The notes under the pieces: model-generated
Database searches by the model: none
The model's input: only the letters and a program-made list of their open reading frames with translations
What the model was told of the DNA's origin: nothing
Made by a program: the position numbers and the translations under genes
NCBI RefSeq assembly: GCF_000968375.1
Contig: NZ_CP009933.1
Span: 2,046,001 to 2,110,000, forward strand
Reading direction: 5' to 3'
Source: Clostridium scatologenes
Lineage (GTDB): Bacteria; Bacillota; Clostridia; Clostridiales; Clostridiaceae
Length of the DNA stretch: 64,000 nt
In this document: positions 17,921-26,464 of the stretch, piece after piece
Layout of the letters: every line of letters begins with the position of its first letter
How positions within the stretch are numbered: the first letter of the stretch is position 1

Positions 17921-18718
17921 ATGGCAAAAACGAAAACTACCACTGAACCGCTTTTGGAAAATGAGCATGTGAAAGAGCTTTTGGCGATATTGCGGGAAAA
18001 CAATTCCCCGTCCACAAAAGATTTTCTTGCGGTTCTGCATCAGGTCGGAGCAATGGAAAAACAGCTTGACGCCGCTGTAAAGGAGCTTGCCGCCATGCGG
18101 CAGGAACTCCGAACAGCACAGGAACAGAACCACCCGGTTAAGACTGCTTTGCAAAAGGCGGTCATTGTTATGCAGGGGCAGGTATTGGACTTGCGGGATA
18201 AATTGGCGGAGCTAAAGCAAAGCGTCATAGACGGTTGTAAGAACGCCGTTACCGCTTTTAAGGAAACCGGCATTTCCGCGCTGGATAACGTAGCCCGGTT
18301 CTTCAAGGTGCGCCCCACTTTAGAAGCCATGCGGGATATGCTCACAAAGGATATTCAGTACGACGATAAGGCTATTGCCAAAATCGAAGCAATCAGCACC
18401 GAATACCATCAAGCCGGGCGGCATTTGAAAAACATGGGCCGGGTCATGCTCGGCAGAGAAGCGGCACAGGAAGTAAAACAGCCCGGCAAGCTGGCGGCGG
18501 TCATATCCGCTCCATTCCGTGCGGAGCGTTCCCATTTTTCCAGTATAAAAAGCCATATAGAAAAATCTTTGAATACGCTGGCACGGTTGGAAGAACGGGC
18601 GGCAGAGAAAAAGCCCTCTATCCGGGAAGCTCTTGCGACCCACAATGAAAAAATCGCACAGGCACAAAAGGACGCTCCCACCACAGAACGCCCCCGCCCT
18701 GTCAATGCGGAGAGGTAA
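17921..18718 (+). CDS. ICE accessory protein, coiled-coil (possibly DUF6674)
   Basis: 265 residues. Start at 17921 follows AAAGGAGG; a longer frame from 17813 would overlap ardA. Residues about 40-100 are heptad-rich (AMEKQLDAAVKELAAMRQELRTAQEQ), suggesting a coiled coil; the rest is helical and basic. No catalytic motif recognised. It resembles proteins annotated as DUF6674 in related elements, judged from memory only. The C-terminus reads RPRPVNAER, a tail type recurring before palindrome copies. Confidence 0.55.
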   Translation: MAKTKTTTEPLLENEHVKELLAILRENNSPSTKDFLAVLHQVGAMEKQLDAAVKELAAMRQELRTAQEQNHPVKTALQKAVIVMQGQVLDLRDKLAELKQSVIDGCKNAVTAFKETGISALDNVARFFKVRPTLEAMRDMLTKDIQYDDKAIAKIEAISTEYHQAGRHLKNMGRVMLGREAAQEVKQPGKLAAVISAPFRAERSHFSSIKSHIEKSLNTLARLEERAAEKKPSIREALATHNEKIAQAQKDAPTTERPRPVNAER

Positions 18719-18721
18719 CAC

Positions 18722-18746
18722 ACTTCGGGCCAACTTGGCCCGAAGT
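18722..18746. repeat. 25-bp palindrome, copy 4
   Basis: Perfect arms, central C. It starts 3 bases after the preceding stop codon. Confidence 0.95.
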
Positions 18747-18793
18747 CCTCCCGCCTATACGATTGCCATATCTGGCAGGAAAGGAGGAATTTC

Positions 18794-19267
18794 ATGCAGG
18801 AAGATATTGAACGCCGGACGGTTGCCCTATCCGTCAATGCCACAAAGCTGACGGGCCGGACGCTGGCAAAGGTGCTGGCGGCAGCACTCCGGCAGATACA
18901 AAAGAGCCATCAGAAACGGCAGACACCACAGGGCAGACAGAGCGTAAAAAAGCTGATGAACCACGGCGTTTCTACGAACAGCCTTGATTTGTCCGGGGAT
19001 ACGAAGCTGTTTGACCGTGTAGCCCGGAAATACAATGTAGATTATGCTTTTCACAAAACCGGGCCGGACAAATATTTGTTATTCTTCAAAGCCGGGCAGG
19101 CAGACGCAATAACCGCCTGTTTTGGCGAATACACAAAGCTGGTGCTGAACCGGGGCAAGAGCCGCCGCCCCTCTATTCTGAAACAACTGAAAAACTTTGC
19201 CGACAGGGAGCGTACCAAACCGCACCAAAAGGAACGAAAACGGGAGGTGACGCGGAATGAACGATAA
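18794..19267 (+). CDS. PcfB-family conjugation protein (DUF3801)
   Basis: 157 residues, basic. The arrangement RRTVALSVNATKLTGRTLAKVLAAAL ... HGVSTNSLDLSGDTKLFDRVARKYNVDYAFHKTGPDKYLLFFKAGQ is characteristic of PcfB/DUF3801. In pCF10 PcfB is a partner of the coupling protein PcfC and the relaxase. The stop overlaps the coupling-protein gene by 11 bases, matching that partnership. AAAGGAGG precedes the start. Confidence 0.82.
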   Translation: MQEDIERRTVALSVNATKLTGRTLAKVLAAALRQIQKSHQKRQTPQGRQSVKKLMNHGVSTNSLDLSGDTKLFDRVARKYNVDYAFHKTGPDKYLLFFKAGQADAITACFGEYTKLVLNRGKSRRPSILKQLKNFADRERTKPHQKERKREVTRNER

Positions 19268-21089
19268 AATCCGTAAATATGTGATTCCCAATGTTCCCTA
19301 TCTGTTCGTGCTGTGGTTCTTTCTAAAGCTCGGCACAGCCTACCGCCTTGCGGCAGGTGCAGACTTCGGAAATAAGCTGGTTGGCATGATAAAAACCATA
19401 AGCCCGGCATTTGCTTCCTTTGCGCCGGGCTTTGTGCTGTCCGATTGGCTCATTGGCCTTGCCGGGGCGGTCATACTCCGGCTGGTGGTATGGTATAAGG
19501 TAAAAAACGCAAAAAAGTTTCGGAGGGATGTGGAATATGGCTCGGCCCGGTGGGGAACGGCAAAGGACATCAAGCCCTTTATCGACCCAAAATTCAGCAA
19601 CAACGTGATACTAACCGGGACAGAGCTTCTTACCATGAATACCCGACCCGCCAATCCCGCCAACGCCCGAAACCTTAACTGCTGTATCATAGGCTCCAGC
19701 GGAAGCGGGAAAACTCGCTTTTGGCTGACCCCACAGCTTTTACAGGCTCATTCGTCCTATGTGGTGGTTGACCCAAAGGGCGGCATTTTAGAGCAGGTCG
19801 GCTCTTTTCTGAAAAAGCAGGGCTACAAAATCAAGGTATTCAATTCCATTGATTTTGCCTGGTCAATGCACTATAACCCGCTGGCCTACTTAAAGACGGA
19901 AAGCGATATTTTGAAGTTTGTAAACGCTCTGATTGAGAACACAAAGGGCGACGGTAAAGAGGGCGATCCATTCTGGACGAAAGCAGAAACCTTGCTTTAT
20001 TGTGCTTTAATCGGCTATATCGTCTTTGAGGGGCCGGAGGAAGAACGTCATATCAATACCCTTGTAGATATGCTGAACAGCATGGAAACAAGGGAAGATG
20101 ATGAAAATTTCAAGAACGCCGTGGACTATATGTTCCTTGGCTTGGAAAAGCGCAATCCCAACCATTTTGCGGTGCGCCAGTACAAGAAATTCAAGCTCGC
20201 CAGCGGAAAAACCTCTAAAAGTATCCTGATTTCCTGCGGAGCAAGATTAGCCCCATTTGACATTGGACAGCTCCGTGAGATTATGAGCTATGACGAAATG
20301 GAGCTTGACCGCATGGGTGATAAGAAAACCGCCACCTTTTTCATCATCAGCGACACCAATACGACCTACAACTTTATTGTTGCTCTTGCCTTTTCGCAGA
20401 TGTTCAATCTTTTGTGCGAACGGGCTGACAGCAAATACGGCGGCAGGCTCCCCCATCATGTAAGGGTGCTATGGGACGAAGCCGCTAATACAGGACAAGT
20501 GCCTCAACTGGAAAAACTGGTTGCCGTTATCCGCTCCCGTGAAATCTCCCTGTGCCTGTTTTTACAGGCGCAAAGCCAACTCAAAGCCTTATACAAAGAC
20601 CACGCTGAAACCATTATGGGGAATATGGACAGCGTGATTTTTCTTGGTGGGCGGGAACATTCCACCATCAAGGAGCTTTCGGAGGTCTTGGGGAAAGAAA
20701 CCATTTCCATGCAGACAGAAAGCCGGACACGGGGCCAGTCGGAAAGCTACGGACAGAATATGCAGCGGCTTGGCAAGGAGCTTATGACAATGGACGAATT
20801 GACCACTATGCCGGGCAACAAGTGCATTTTACAGCTTCGCGGTCTGCGTCCGTTCCTTTCCCCGAAATACGATTTGAAACAGCACCCCAATTACAGGTAT
20901 ACCGCCGAAGCCGACAAGCGCAACGCTTTTGACGCTTCAAAGCTGGTAAACCGCCGCATGAAAAAGCTCAGTCCCAATGAGCAGTATACCGTTTATGAAG
21001 TAAGTGCCGACGGGGAAACCGCCGCCATAGACGAGAACGAGGACATTCTCAACTATGATGATGTGGACGACCCGGAAGCATTTGCATAA
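19257..21089 (+). CDS. VirD4/TraG/PcfC-type coupling protein
   Basis: 610 residues. Two N-terminal membrane helices (about 11-30 and 55-82), Walker A GSSGSGKT (about 146-153), Walker B region VRVLWDEAANTG, and the TraG-like C-terminal domain. This ATPase recruits the relaxase-DNA complex and feeds it to the secretion channel. Its start lies inside the pcfB-like gene. The stop codon TAA shares its last A with palindrome copy 5. Confidence 0.92.
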   Translation: MNDKIRKYVIPNVPYLFVLWFFLKLGTAYRLAAGADFGNKLVGMIKTISPAFASFAPGFVLSDWLIGLAGAVILRLVVWYKVKNAKKFRRDVEYGSARWGTAKDIKPFIDPKFSNNVILTGTELLTMNTRPANPANARNLNCCIIGSSGSGKTRFWLTPQLLQAHSSYVVVDPKGGILEQVGSFLKKQGYKIKVFNSIDFAWSMHYNPLAYLKTESDILKFVNALIENTKGDGKEGDPFWTKAETLLYCALIGYIVFEGPEEERHINTLVDMLNSMETREDDENFKNAVDYMFLGLEKRNPNHFAVRQYKKFKLASGKTSKSILISCGARLAPFDIGQLREIMSYDEMELDRMGDKKTATFFIISDTNTTYNFIVALAFSQMFNLLCERADSKYGGRLPHHVRVLWDEAANTGQVPQLEKLVAVIRSREISLCLFLQAQSQLKALYKDHAETIMGNMDSVIFLGGREHSTIKELSEVLGKETISMQTESRTRGQSESYGQNMQRLGKELMTMDELTTMPGNKCILQLRGLRPFLSPKYDLKQHPNYRYTAEADKRNAFDASKLVNRRMKKLSPNEQYTVYEVSADGETAAIDENEDILNYDDVDDPEAFA

Positions 21090-21113
21090 CTTCGGGCCAA
21101 GTTGGCCCGAAGT
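21089..21113. repeat. 25-bp palindrome, copy 5
   Basis: Perfect arms, central G; begins on the last base of the coupling-protein stop. Confidence 0.95.
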
Positions 21114-21116
21114 GGA

Positions 21117-21140
21117 GCCACCAGAGATGGCGGTTTTTTT
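21117..21140 (+). terminator. Weak terminator after the coupling-protein gene
   Basis: GCCACC (21117-21122) and GGCGGT (21129-21134) form a short stem with one mismatch, followed by seven Ts. It may lower transcription into the Maff2 gene rather than end it. Confidence 0.4.
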
Positions 21141-21180
21141 ATACCCGAAAACAATATGAAAACATGGAGGTAACCAGATT

Positions 21181-21393
21181 ATGGGATTTTTTACGAGTGC
21201 AGTTAGTACCTTACAGACCCTTGTTGTAGCTCTGGGCGCGGGCCTTGCCGTGTGGGGCGTGATTAACCTTTTAGAAGGTTACGGGTCGGACAATCCGGGT
21301 GCGAAATCGCAAGGAATCAAGCAGCTCATGGCCGGGGGCGGCGTTATCCTGCTGGGAACAACGCTTGTACCTATGCTTTCCAGCCTGTTTTAA
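21181..21393 (+). CDS. Maff2-family small membrane protein
   Basis: 70 residues with two hydrophobic segments separated by a polar GYGSDNPGAKSQGIKQ loop, the Maff2 pattern. It occupies the position and has the size of a VirB2-like channel subunit, though that role is inferred. ATGGAGG ribosome site; the next gene follows 11 bases after its stop. Confidence 0.82.
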   Translation: MGFFTSAVSTLQTLVVALGAGLAVWGVINLLEGYGSDNPGAKSQGIKQLMAGGGVILLGTTLVPMLSSLF

Positions 21394-21404
21394 GGTAGGC
21401 CGGT

Positions 21405-22271
21405 ATGGATTTTCTCACCGACTGGATTAACGAATGGATAAAGGGCCTGCTGATAGACGGTATCATGGGCAATTTAAGCGGTCTTTTTGAGAATGTGAAC
21501 GACCAGATCGGAGAGATTGCAACACAGGTGGGAACTACGCCGGGGAACTGGAACCCCGGCGTGTTCTCCCTCATACGGCAGCTTTCCGAAACGGTTGTCT
21601 TGCCGATTGCCGGACTGGTGCTTACCTTTGTCATGTGCTATGAGCTGATACAAATGCTGATTGAGCGGAACAACCTGCACGACATTGACACATGGATTTT
21701 CTTCAAGTGGATATTCAAGACCTTTGTCGCGGTACTGCTCCTTTCCAACACGTTCAATATCGTAATGGCAGTATTTGATGTTTCCCAAAGCGTCATTAAC
21801 AACGCAGGGGGCGTGATTGCAGGAAACACGGCGGTAAGCTCCGATATGCTGGATAGCTTGGAAACCCAACTCATGACAATGGAAATCGGCCCTCTGCTTG
21901 GCCTGTGGATGCAATCTTTCCTGATACGAATAGTAGTCGTAGTAATTAACATTGTTGTGTTTGTCATTGTGTACGGCAGAATGATTGAAATTTACCTACT
22001 CACCAGTTTAGCCCCTGTGCCAATAGCGACCTTGGTCAACCGGGAAATCGGCGGCATGGGTCAGAACTATCTGAAATCCCTGTGCGCCGTGGGCTTTCAA
22101 GGCTTGCTGATTTTGGTATGCGTGGGAATTTACGCAAAGCTGGTGCAGAGTATCGCCGTAGGCGGCGACCCCATTGGAGCCATATGGACGGTTATTGGCT
22201 ATACGGTTCTGCTATGCTTTACTATGTTCAAAACGGGAAGCCTTGCGAAATCCATTTTTGGAGCGCACTGA
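21405..22271 (+). CDS. VirB6/TrbL-like membrane channel protein
   Basis: 288 residues with about six membrane helices and a soluble N-terminal part (FLTDWINEWIKGLLIDGIMGNLSGLFENVN). The hydrophobic stretch around IPIATLVNREIGGMGQNYLKSLCAVGFQG is typical of the TrbL/VirB6 proteins of this ICE family. It should form the inner-membrane part of the transfer channel with PrgI and VirB4. Confidence 0.8.
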   Translation: MDFLTDWINEWIKGLLIDGIMGNLSGLFENVNDQIGEIATQVGTTPGNWNPGVFSLIRQLSETVVLPIAGLVLTFVMCYELIQMLIERNNLHDIDTWIFFKWIFKTFVAVLLLSNTFNIVMAVFDVSQSVINNAGGVIAGNTAVSSDMLDSLETQLMTMEIGPLLGLWMQSFLIRIVVVVINIVVFVIVYGRMIEIYLLTSLAPVPIATLVNREIGGMGQNYLKSLCAVGFQGLLILVCVGIYAKLVQSIAVGGDPIGAIWTVIGYTVLLCFTMFKTGSLAKSIFGAH

Positions 22272-22273
22272 TA

Positions 22274-22298
22274 ACTTCGGGCCAACTTGTCCCGAAGT
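22274..22298. repeat. 25-bp palindrome, copy 6
   Basis: One mismatch in the second arm (TTGTCCC for TTGGCCC), central C. Starts three bases after the VirB6-like stop, just before GAAAGGAG. Confidence 0.9.
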
Positions 22299-22319
22299 GA
22301 GAAAGGAGAATTTTTTACT

Positions 22320-22793
22320 ATGAGCAACGAAAAAACACCGGTTCCGCAGGAAGCGGAACCGCAACCCGGACAGGCGGCTTTGCCGCTGAAGCTGGACGTT
22401 ACCGCCCGGCTCATTGAACCCAAAGGCAATCTTGTAGGCTTTGCCAGTCTGAAACTGAACGACTGCTTTGTAATTGACGATTTCAAGATTTTGCAAAACG
22501 ACAAGGGCATTTTTGTAGGTATGCCGAGCAAGCCGGATAAGACCAGCAAGACCGGCTACCGGGATACGTCCCGCCCCATCACAAAAGAGTTCCGCGCCGA
22601 GCTGACCGAAGCCGTGACAGCAGCTTACCATGCGGAGCTTGAAAAGTTGCAGACCCGCGCCGCTGCCATTGCTTCCCCCGAAAAGCAGTCTATCCCGAAA
22701 CAGCTTGCAGAGGGAGCCAAACAGGCGGCACAGGAAAACGCCGCCCGTTCTACTACGGCAAAGGCCAGTAAGGCCCAAAATGCAGAAAGGTAA
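22320..22793 (+). CDS. SpoVG-like protein with C-terminal extension
   Basis: 157 residues. Residues about 20-95 follow SpoVG: LDVTARLIEP..GNLVGFASLKLNDCFVIDDFKILQNDKGIFVGMPSKP. SpoVG proteins bind nucleic acid. Start at 22320 follows AAAGGAGA. The C-terminus carries QLAEGAKQAAQENAAR..NAER; nearly the same tail ends the unrelated protein at 30105-30692. The TAA overlaps palindrome copy 7. Confidence 0.75.
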   Translation: MSNEKTPVPQEAEPQPGQAALPLKLDVTARLIEPKGNLVGFASLKLNDCFVIDDFKILQNDKGIFVGMPSKPDKTSKTGYRDTSRPITKEFRAELTEAVTAAYHAELEKLQTRAAAIASPEKQSIPKQLAEGAKQAAQENAARSTTAKASKAQNAER

Positions 22794-22817
22794 CTTCGGG
22801 CCAACTTGGCCCGAAGT
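22793..22817. repeat. 25-bp palindrome, copy 7
   Basis: Perfect arms, central C; first base is the last base of the SpoVG-like stop codon. Confidence 0.95.
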
Positions 22818-22835
22818 GCCGGAAAGGAGGATTCT

Positions 22836-23234
22836 ATGCTTTACCAACAGCCGGAACAATCGCCGTGGGGCAAGGTGCAGACCTGTGATATGCTCTGCCC
22901 CGGCGTGTTTCTTGTGAGTACCGCCAGTCACGGCGGGACAATGGTTGCAAAGGATATGGCGGCGGTGCTTTCTCCTGCCGCTATCAAGTGCGGCTTCCGT
23001 CACAGCGGTTTTCTCTGCTTTGAGGAAGATACGCAGGAAGATGTTGCCCTGCGGGAGCTTTTGGATAAAAAGCTGTGGGCGGTTCCTGACCGTATTAAGG
23101 ATAAGGTGGCTTTTGAGGAAAACATCAATCAGTCACTTCGGGAACACAACCCGGATTATTGGCGGGTACGGCAGGCCGGGCTTGAAAAGACCCCGGCCCG
23201 GCAGACGGTTTCCACTCACAGCGCAGAGCGATAA
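22836..23234 (+). CDS. DUF7007-like ICE protein
   Basis: 132 residues. The start at 22836 follows AAAGGAGG. The core WGKVQTCDMLCPGVFLVSTASHGGTMVAKDMAAVLSPAAIKCG resembles proteins annotated DUF7007 in mobile elements; no known function. Acidic middle region and a tail ending HSAER. Part of the rightward transfer operon. Confidence 0.6.
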   Translation: MLYQQPEQSPWGKVQTCDMLCPGVFLVSTASHGGTMVAKDMAAVLSPAAIKCGFRHSGFLCFEEDTQEDVALRELLDKKLWAVPDRIKDKVAFEENINQSLREHNPDYWRVRQAGLEKTPARQTVSTHSAER

Positions 23235-23237
23235 TGA

Positions 23238-23262
23238 ACTTCGGGCCAAGTTGGCCCGAAGT
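23238..23262. repeat. 25-bp palindrome, copy 8
   Basis: Perfect arms, central G. It lies between two convergent genes and its right end overlaps the stop of the leftward VOC gene by one base, the same stop-repeat fusion seen for rightward genes. Confidence 0.95.
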
Positions 23263-23693
23263 TACGACCAAATGACAAAGCAAAAGGGATTCCCTGCTGG
23301 GTCAAGCATAGTTGTCCATAAGGATTCACTTTCCGGTGAAGTGGCTTCGCCATATTGTATATTGGCTTTTACTGCCCCACAGGAAAGCGCGTGCTGTACG
23401 GCAAGCTCCAACTGCTCCTGATTTTGTACCGTAAAATCCAAATGTGCCATTTGCTGTTGTGCGCTCGGCTCGTCCGGCCATACGGGCGGAACGTAGTCTG
23501 GATTTTGCTGAAAGGCGATTTTTACACCGCCAGAGGGCGAAATAATATCCGTCCACTCGTTTTCTTCCACATGGTTTTTCTTCCAGCCGAGAAGCCGTAT
23601 ATAAAAATCAGATAAAGCGGCTGCGTCCCTGCACTCCAACACAACAGCGTCAAGTGCAATCGGCAACAACCCTTTTGTATTCAATGTTTCCAT
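23262..23693 (-). CDS. VOC-superfamily (glyoxalase/bleomycin-resistance-like) protein
   Basis: 143 residues with two beta-alpha-beta-beta-beta repeats: LDAVVLECRDAAALSDFYIRLLGW...ISPSGGVKIAFQ and MAHLDFTVQNQEQLELAVQHALSCGA...TMLDPAGNPFCFV. Metal-binding positions (His in MAHLDF, Glu elsewhere) are plausible. VOC proteins bind or modify small electrophiles or antibiotics. This is the only leftward gene inside the transfer operon, between DUF7007 and PrgI, and seems to be inserted cargo. Substrate unknown. Confidence 0.75.
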   Translation of the reverse strand: METLNTKGLLPIALDAVVLECRDAAALSDFYIRLLGWKKNHVEENEWTDIISPSGGVKIAFQQNPDYVPPVWPDEPSAQQQMAHLDFTVQNQEQLELAVQHALSCGAVKANIQYGEATSPESESLWTTMLDPAGNPFCFVIWS

Positions 23694-23757
23694 AAAAACA
23701 CTCCTTGCTTTTTCTCTAAATTATACCATGAAAACACCCGGAAAGGAGGATTTTTCA

Positions 23758-24153
23758 TTGGCATATGTAAGCGTACCAAATGATTTATCGAAAATAAAAA
23801 CCAAAGTGGCGTTCAATCTTACCAAACGCCAGCTACTATGCTTCGGAACGGCGGCGGTAGTCGGGATTCCGACCTATCTTTTTACCCGTACCGCCATTGG
23901 CAATACCGGGGCCATGCTTCTGATGATTGCCCTAATGCTCCCTTGCTTTCTTATTGCCATGTATGAGCGTGACGGACAACCGCTGGAAAAGGTGGTGCGA
24001 AATATTGTCCGCTCCAAATTTCTGTGGCCCCGTACACGCCCCTACCAGACACAGAATTTCTATTCCTACCTAAGCAAACCCGGAAAGGAGGTTTCACCCA
24101 ATGGCACAAGAAACAAAACGCCCGCCCATTCCTGTAAAAAGCGGAAAGCCTAA
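23758..24153 (+). CDS. PrgI-family (VirB3-like) conjugation protein
   Basis: 131 residues. A TTG at 23758 is chosen because AAAGGAGG lies 9 bases upstream and MAYVSVPNDLSKIKTKVAFNLTKRQL is the canonical PrgI start. Two hydrophobic helices follow (about 33-72), then a basic soluble tail. In the channel it partners VirB4; its 3' end overlaps the VirB4 gene by 53 bases. Confidence 0.85.
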   Translation: MAYVSVPNDLSKIKTKVAFNLTKRQLLCFGTAAVVGIPTYLFTRTAIGNTGAMLLMIALMLPCFLIAMYERDGQPLEKVVRNIVRSKFLWPRTRPYQTQNFYSYLSKPGKEVSPNGTRNKTPAHSCKKRKA

Positions 24154-26464
24154 AAGGCGTGGGCCGCAGTCGGCACAGCAGACCATTCCCTATAAGGAAA
24201 TGCTGAAAGACGGTATCTGCAAGGTGCGGGAGGGCTACTACACAAAGACCCTTTCCTATGAAGATATTAACTATGCTGTTGCTTCCAGTGACGACCAAAG
24301 CACCATTTTTGACGGGTACTGCGGCTTTCTCAATTACTTTGACAGCGCCTTACCCTTTCAGCTTTCCTTTATCAATCACCGCTCCCGCCCGGAGAACCGT
24401 TACAGCGTGAACATTTCCCCGCAGGACGATGATTTTAACAGTATCCGGGGTGAATTTACCGCCATGCTGGAAAACCAGATTGCCAAAAGCAACAACGGCA
24501 TTGTCCGCTCCAAATACATTACATTCGGGATTCAAGCAGACGGGATAGCGGCGGCTCGGCCCCGCTTGGAGCGAATCGAAGCAGATATTGTGGGGAACTT
24601 CAAGAAGCTGGGCGTACAGTCGGCAACCCTTTCCGGGCGGGAACGCCTGGAAGTGCTGCACAGCCAGCTACACCCCGGAGGAAAGGAAAAATTTATTTTC
24701 TCTTGGGATATGATACCCAAAACCGGCATGGGAACAAAGGACTTCATTGCTCCCACTTCCTTTGATTTTCGCCAAAGCCGCGCCTTTCGTGTGGGGACTA
24801 CATGGGGCGCGGCTCTGTATATGCAGATTATGGCTTCGGAGCTTTCCGACAAGCTGTTAGCGGAGCTTTTGGAGGTGGACGCAGAAATGACCATCACCCT
24901 GCATATCCAGACGGTAGACCAGACCAAAGCGGTAAAAACGGTCAAGGCAAAGCTGACCGACATAGACCGTATGAAAATGGACGAGCAGAAAAAAGCCGCA
25001 AGAGCCGGGTATGACATTGATATTCTGCCCCCGGATTTGCTCACTTACAGCAAGGACGCGGCGGCACTCTTGGCAGATTTACAGAGCCGTAACGAGCGAA
25101 TGTTTCTTCTCACGTTTCTTGTGGTGAACACAGCCCCCACCCGCCAGCAGTTGGAAAACGATATTTTCACGGTGTCGGGCATTACGCAGAAATATAACTG
25201 CTTTCTCAAACGGCTGGATTTTCAGCAGGAACAGGGCTTTATGTCCTCGCTCCCTCTTGGGTACAACGGAATCGAGATACAGCGGGGTATGACAACAAGC
25301 TCTACGGCGATATTCGTTCCCTTTATGACGCAGGAGCTTCGCATGGACGGGCAGGCTTTATACTACGGAATGAACGCTCTTTCCCATAATGTGATTATGG
25401 CAGACCGCAAAAAGCTGAAATCCGCCAATGGTTTGTATCTTGGAAGCACCGGCTCCGGCAAGAGCTTTGCCGCAAAGCGTGAGCTAATCAACGTATTCCT
25501 TGCCACCAAAGACCGCATTATCGTGGTAGACCCAATGGGCGAATACGCCCCGTTAGTCAGGCGGCTTGGCGGTGAGGTCATAGAAATATCGCCCAACAGC
25601 CCCCATCACATCAACCCAATGGACTTAAAATTGAACTTAGCCGGAGAGGACAGCCCGCTTTCGATGAAAGCGGATTTTTTATTGTCCTTATGTGAGTTGA
25701 TTATCGGCGGCAAGGAGGGCTTACAGCCCATTGAAAAAACGGTTATTGACCGTTGTGTGCGCTTGGTGTACCGGGAGCTTGCCCTTGGTATCGGGGACGG
25801 GAAAATGCCGCTTCTGCAAGATTTGTATGAAACCCTGTGCAAACAGCCCGAACCGGAAGCCAGACGGATTGCAACCGCCTTGGAGCTTTACTGCACCGGC
25901 TCCCTCAATATGTTTAACCACCCTACCAACGTGCAGACCGATAGCCGTATTACCTGTATCGTGCTGAAAAGCATGGGCGAAAACCTACGCAAAATCGCCA
26001 TGCACATCACAAATGAGCTGGTGACACAGGCGGTAGACAAAAACTTTTCCAGAAGCCTTGCGACCTGGTGCTACTATGATGAATTTCATATTCTCCTGCA
26101 AGATGCCCTAAGTGCCAGTTATTTCGTCCGTGTCTGGAAGATGCTGAGGAAAAAGGGCTGTGTACCGAGTGCCCTCACGCAGAATGTAAAAGACCTTTTA
26201 GCCAGCCGGGAAATCGAAAATATCTTGGAAAACAGCGACTTTATGATACTGCTGTCACAGGCGCAGGGCGACCGGGCAATCCTCGCTAAACAGCTTGGTA
26301 TATCGGAACATCAGCTTTCGTATATCGCCCACAGTAATTCAGGGGAAGGGCTTTTGTTCTTCGGCAATACCACCATTCCCTTTGTAGACCGTTTCCCCCG
26401 TGGAGAAATCTACAATCTGCTAACCACAAGGCCAGAGGACATACGGGAGGTCCAAAATGCGTGA
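24101..26464 (+). CDS. VirB4/TraE-type conjugation ATPase
   Basis: 787 residues. Walker A YLGSTGSGKSF at about 447-456, Walker B region LATWCYYDEFHILLQD near 650, and the PrgJ/TraC-like N-terminal domain. It energises assembly and substrate transfer of the type IV channel. AAAGGAGG precedes the start. It runs directly into the NlpC/P60 gene with an 8-base overlap. Confidence 0.92.
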   Translation: MAQETKRPPIPVKSGKPKRRGPQSAQQTIPYKEMLKDGICKVREGYYTKTLSYEDINYAVASSDDQSTIFDGYCGFLNYFDSALPFQLSFINHRSRPENRYSVNISPQDDDFNSIRGEFTAMLENQIAKSNNGIVRSKYITFGIQADGIAAARPRLERIEADIVGNFKKLGVQSATLSGRERLEVLHSQLHPGGKEKFIFSWDMIPKTGMGTKDFIAPTSFDFRQSRAFRVGTTWGAALYMQIMASELSDKLLAELLEVDAEMTITLHIQTVDQTKAVKTVKAKLTDIDRMKMDEQKKAARAGYDIDILPPDLLTYSKDAAALLADLQSRNERMFLLTFLVVNTAPTRQQLENDIFTVSGITQKYNCFLKRLDFQQEQGFMSSLPLGYNGIEIQRGMTTSSTAIFVPFMTQELRMDGQALYYGMNALSHNVIMADRKKLKSANGLYLGSTGSGKSFAAKRELINVFLATKDRIIVVDPMGEYAPLVRRLGGEVIEISPNSPHHINPMDLKLNLAGEDSPLSMKADFLLSLCELIIGGKEGLQPIEKTVIDRCVRLVYRELALGIGDGKMPLLQDLYETLCKQPEPEARRIATALELYCTGSLNMFNHPTNVQTDSRITCIVLKSMGENLRKIAMHITNELVTQAVDKNFSRSLATWCYYDEFHILLQDALSASYFVRVWKMLRKKGCVPSALTQNVKDLLASREIENILENSDFMILLSQAQGDRAILAKQLGISEHQLSYIAHSNSGEGLLFFGNTTIPFVDRFPRGEIYNLLTTRPEDIREVQNA

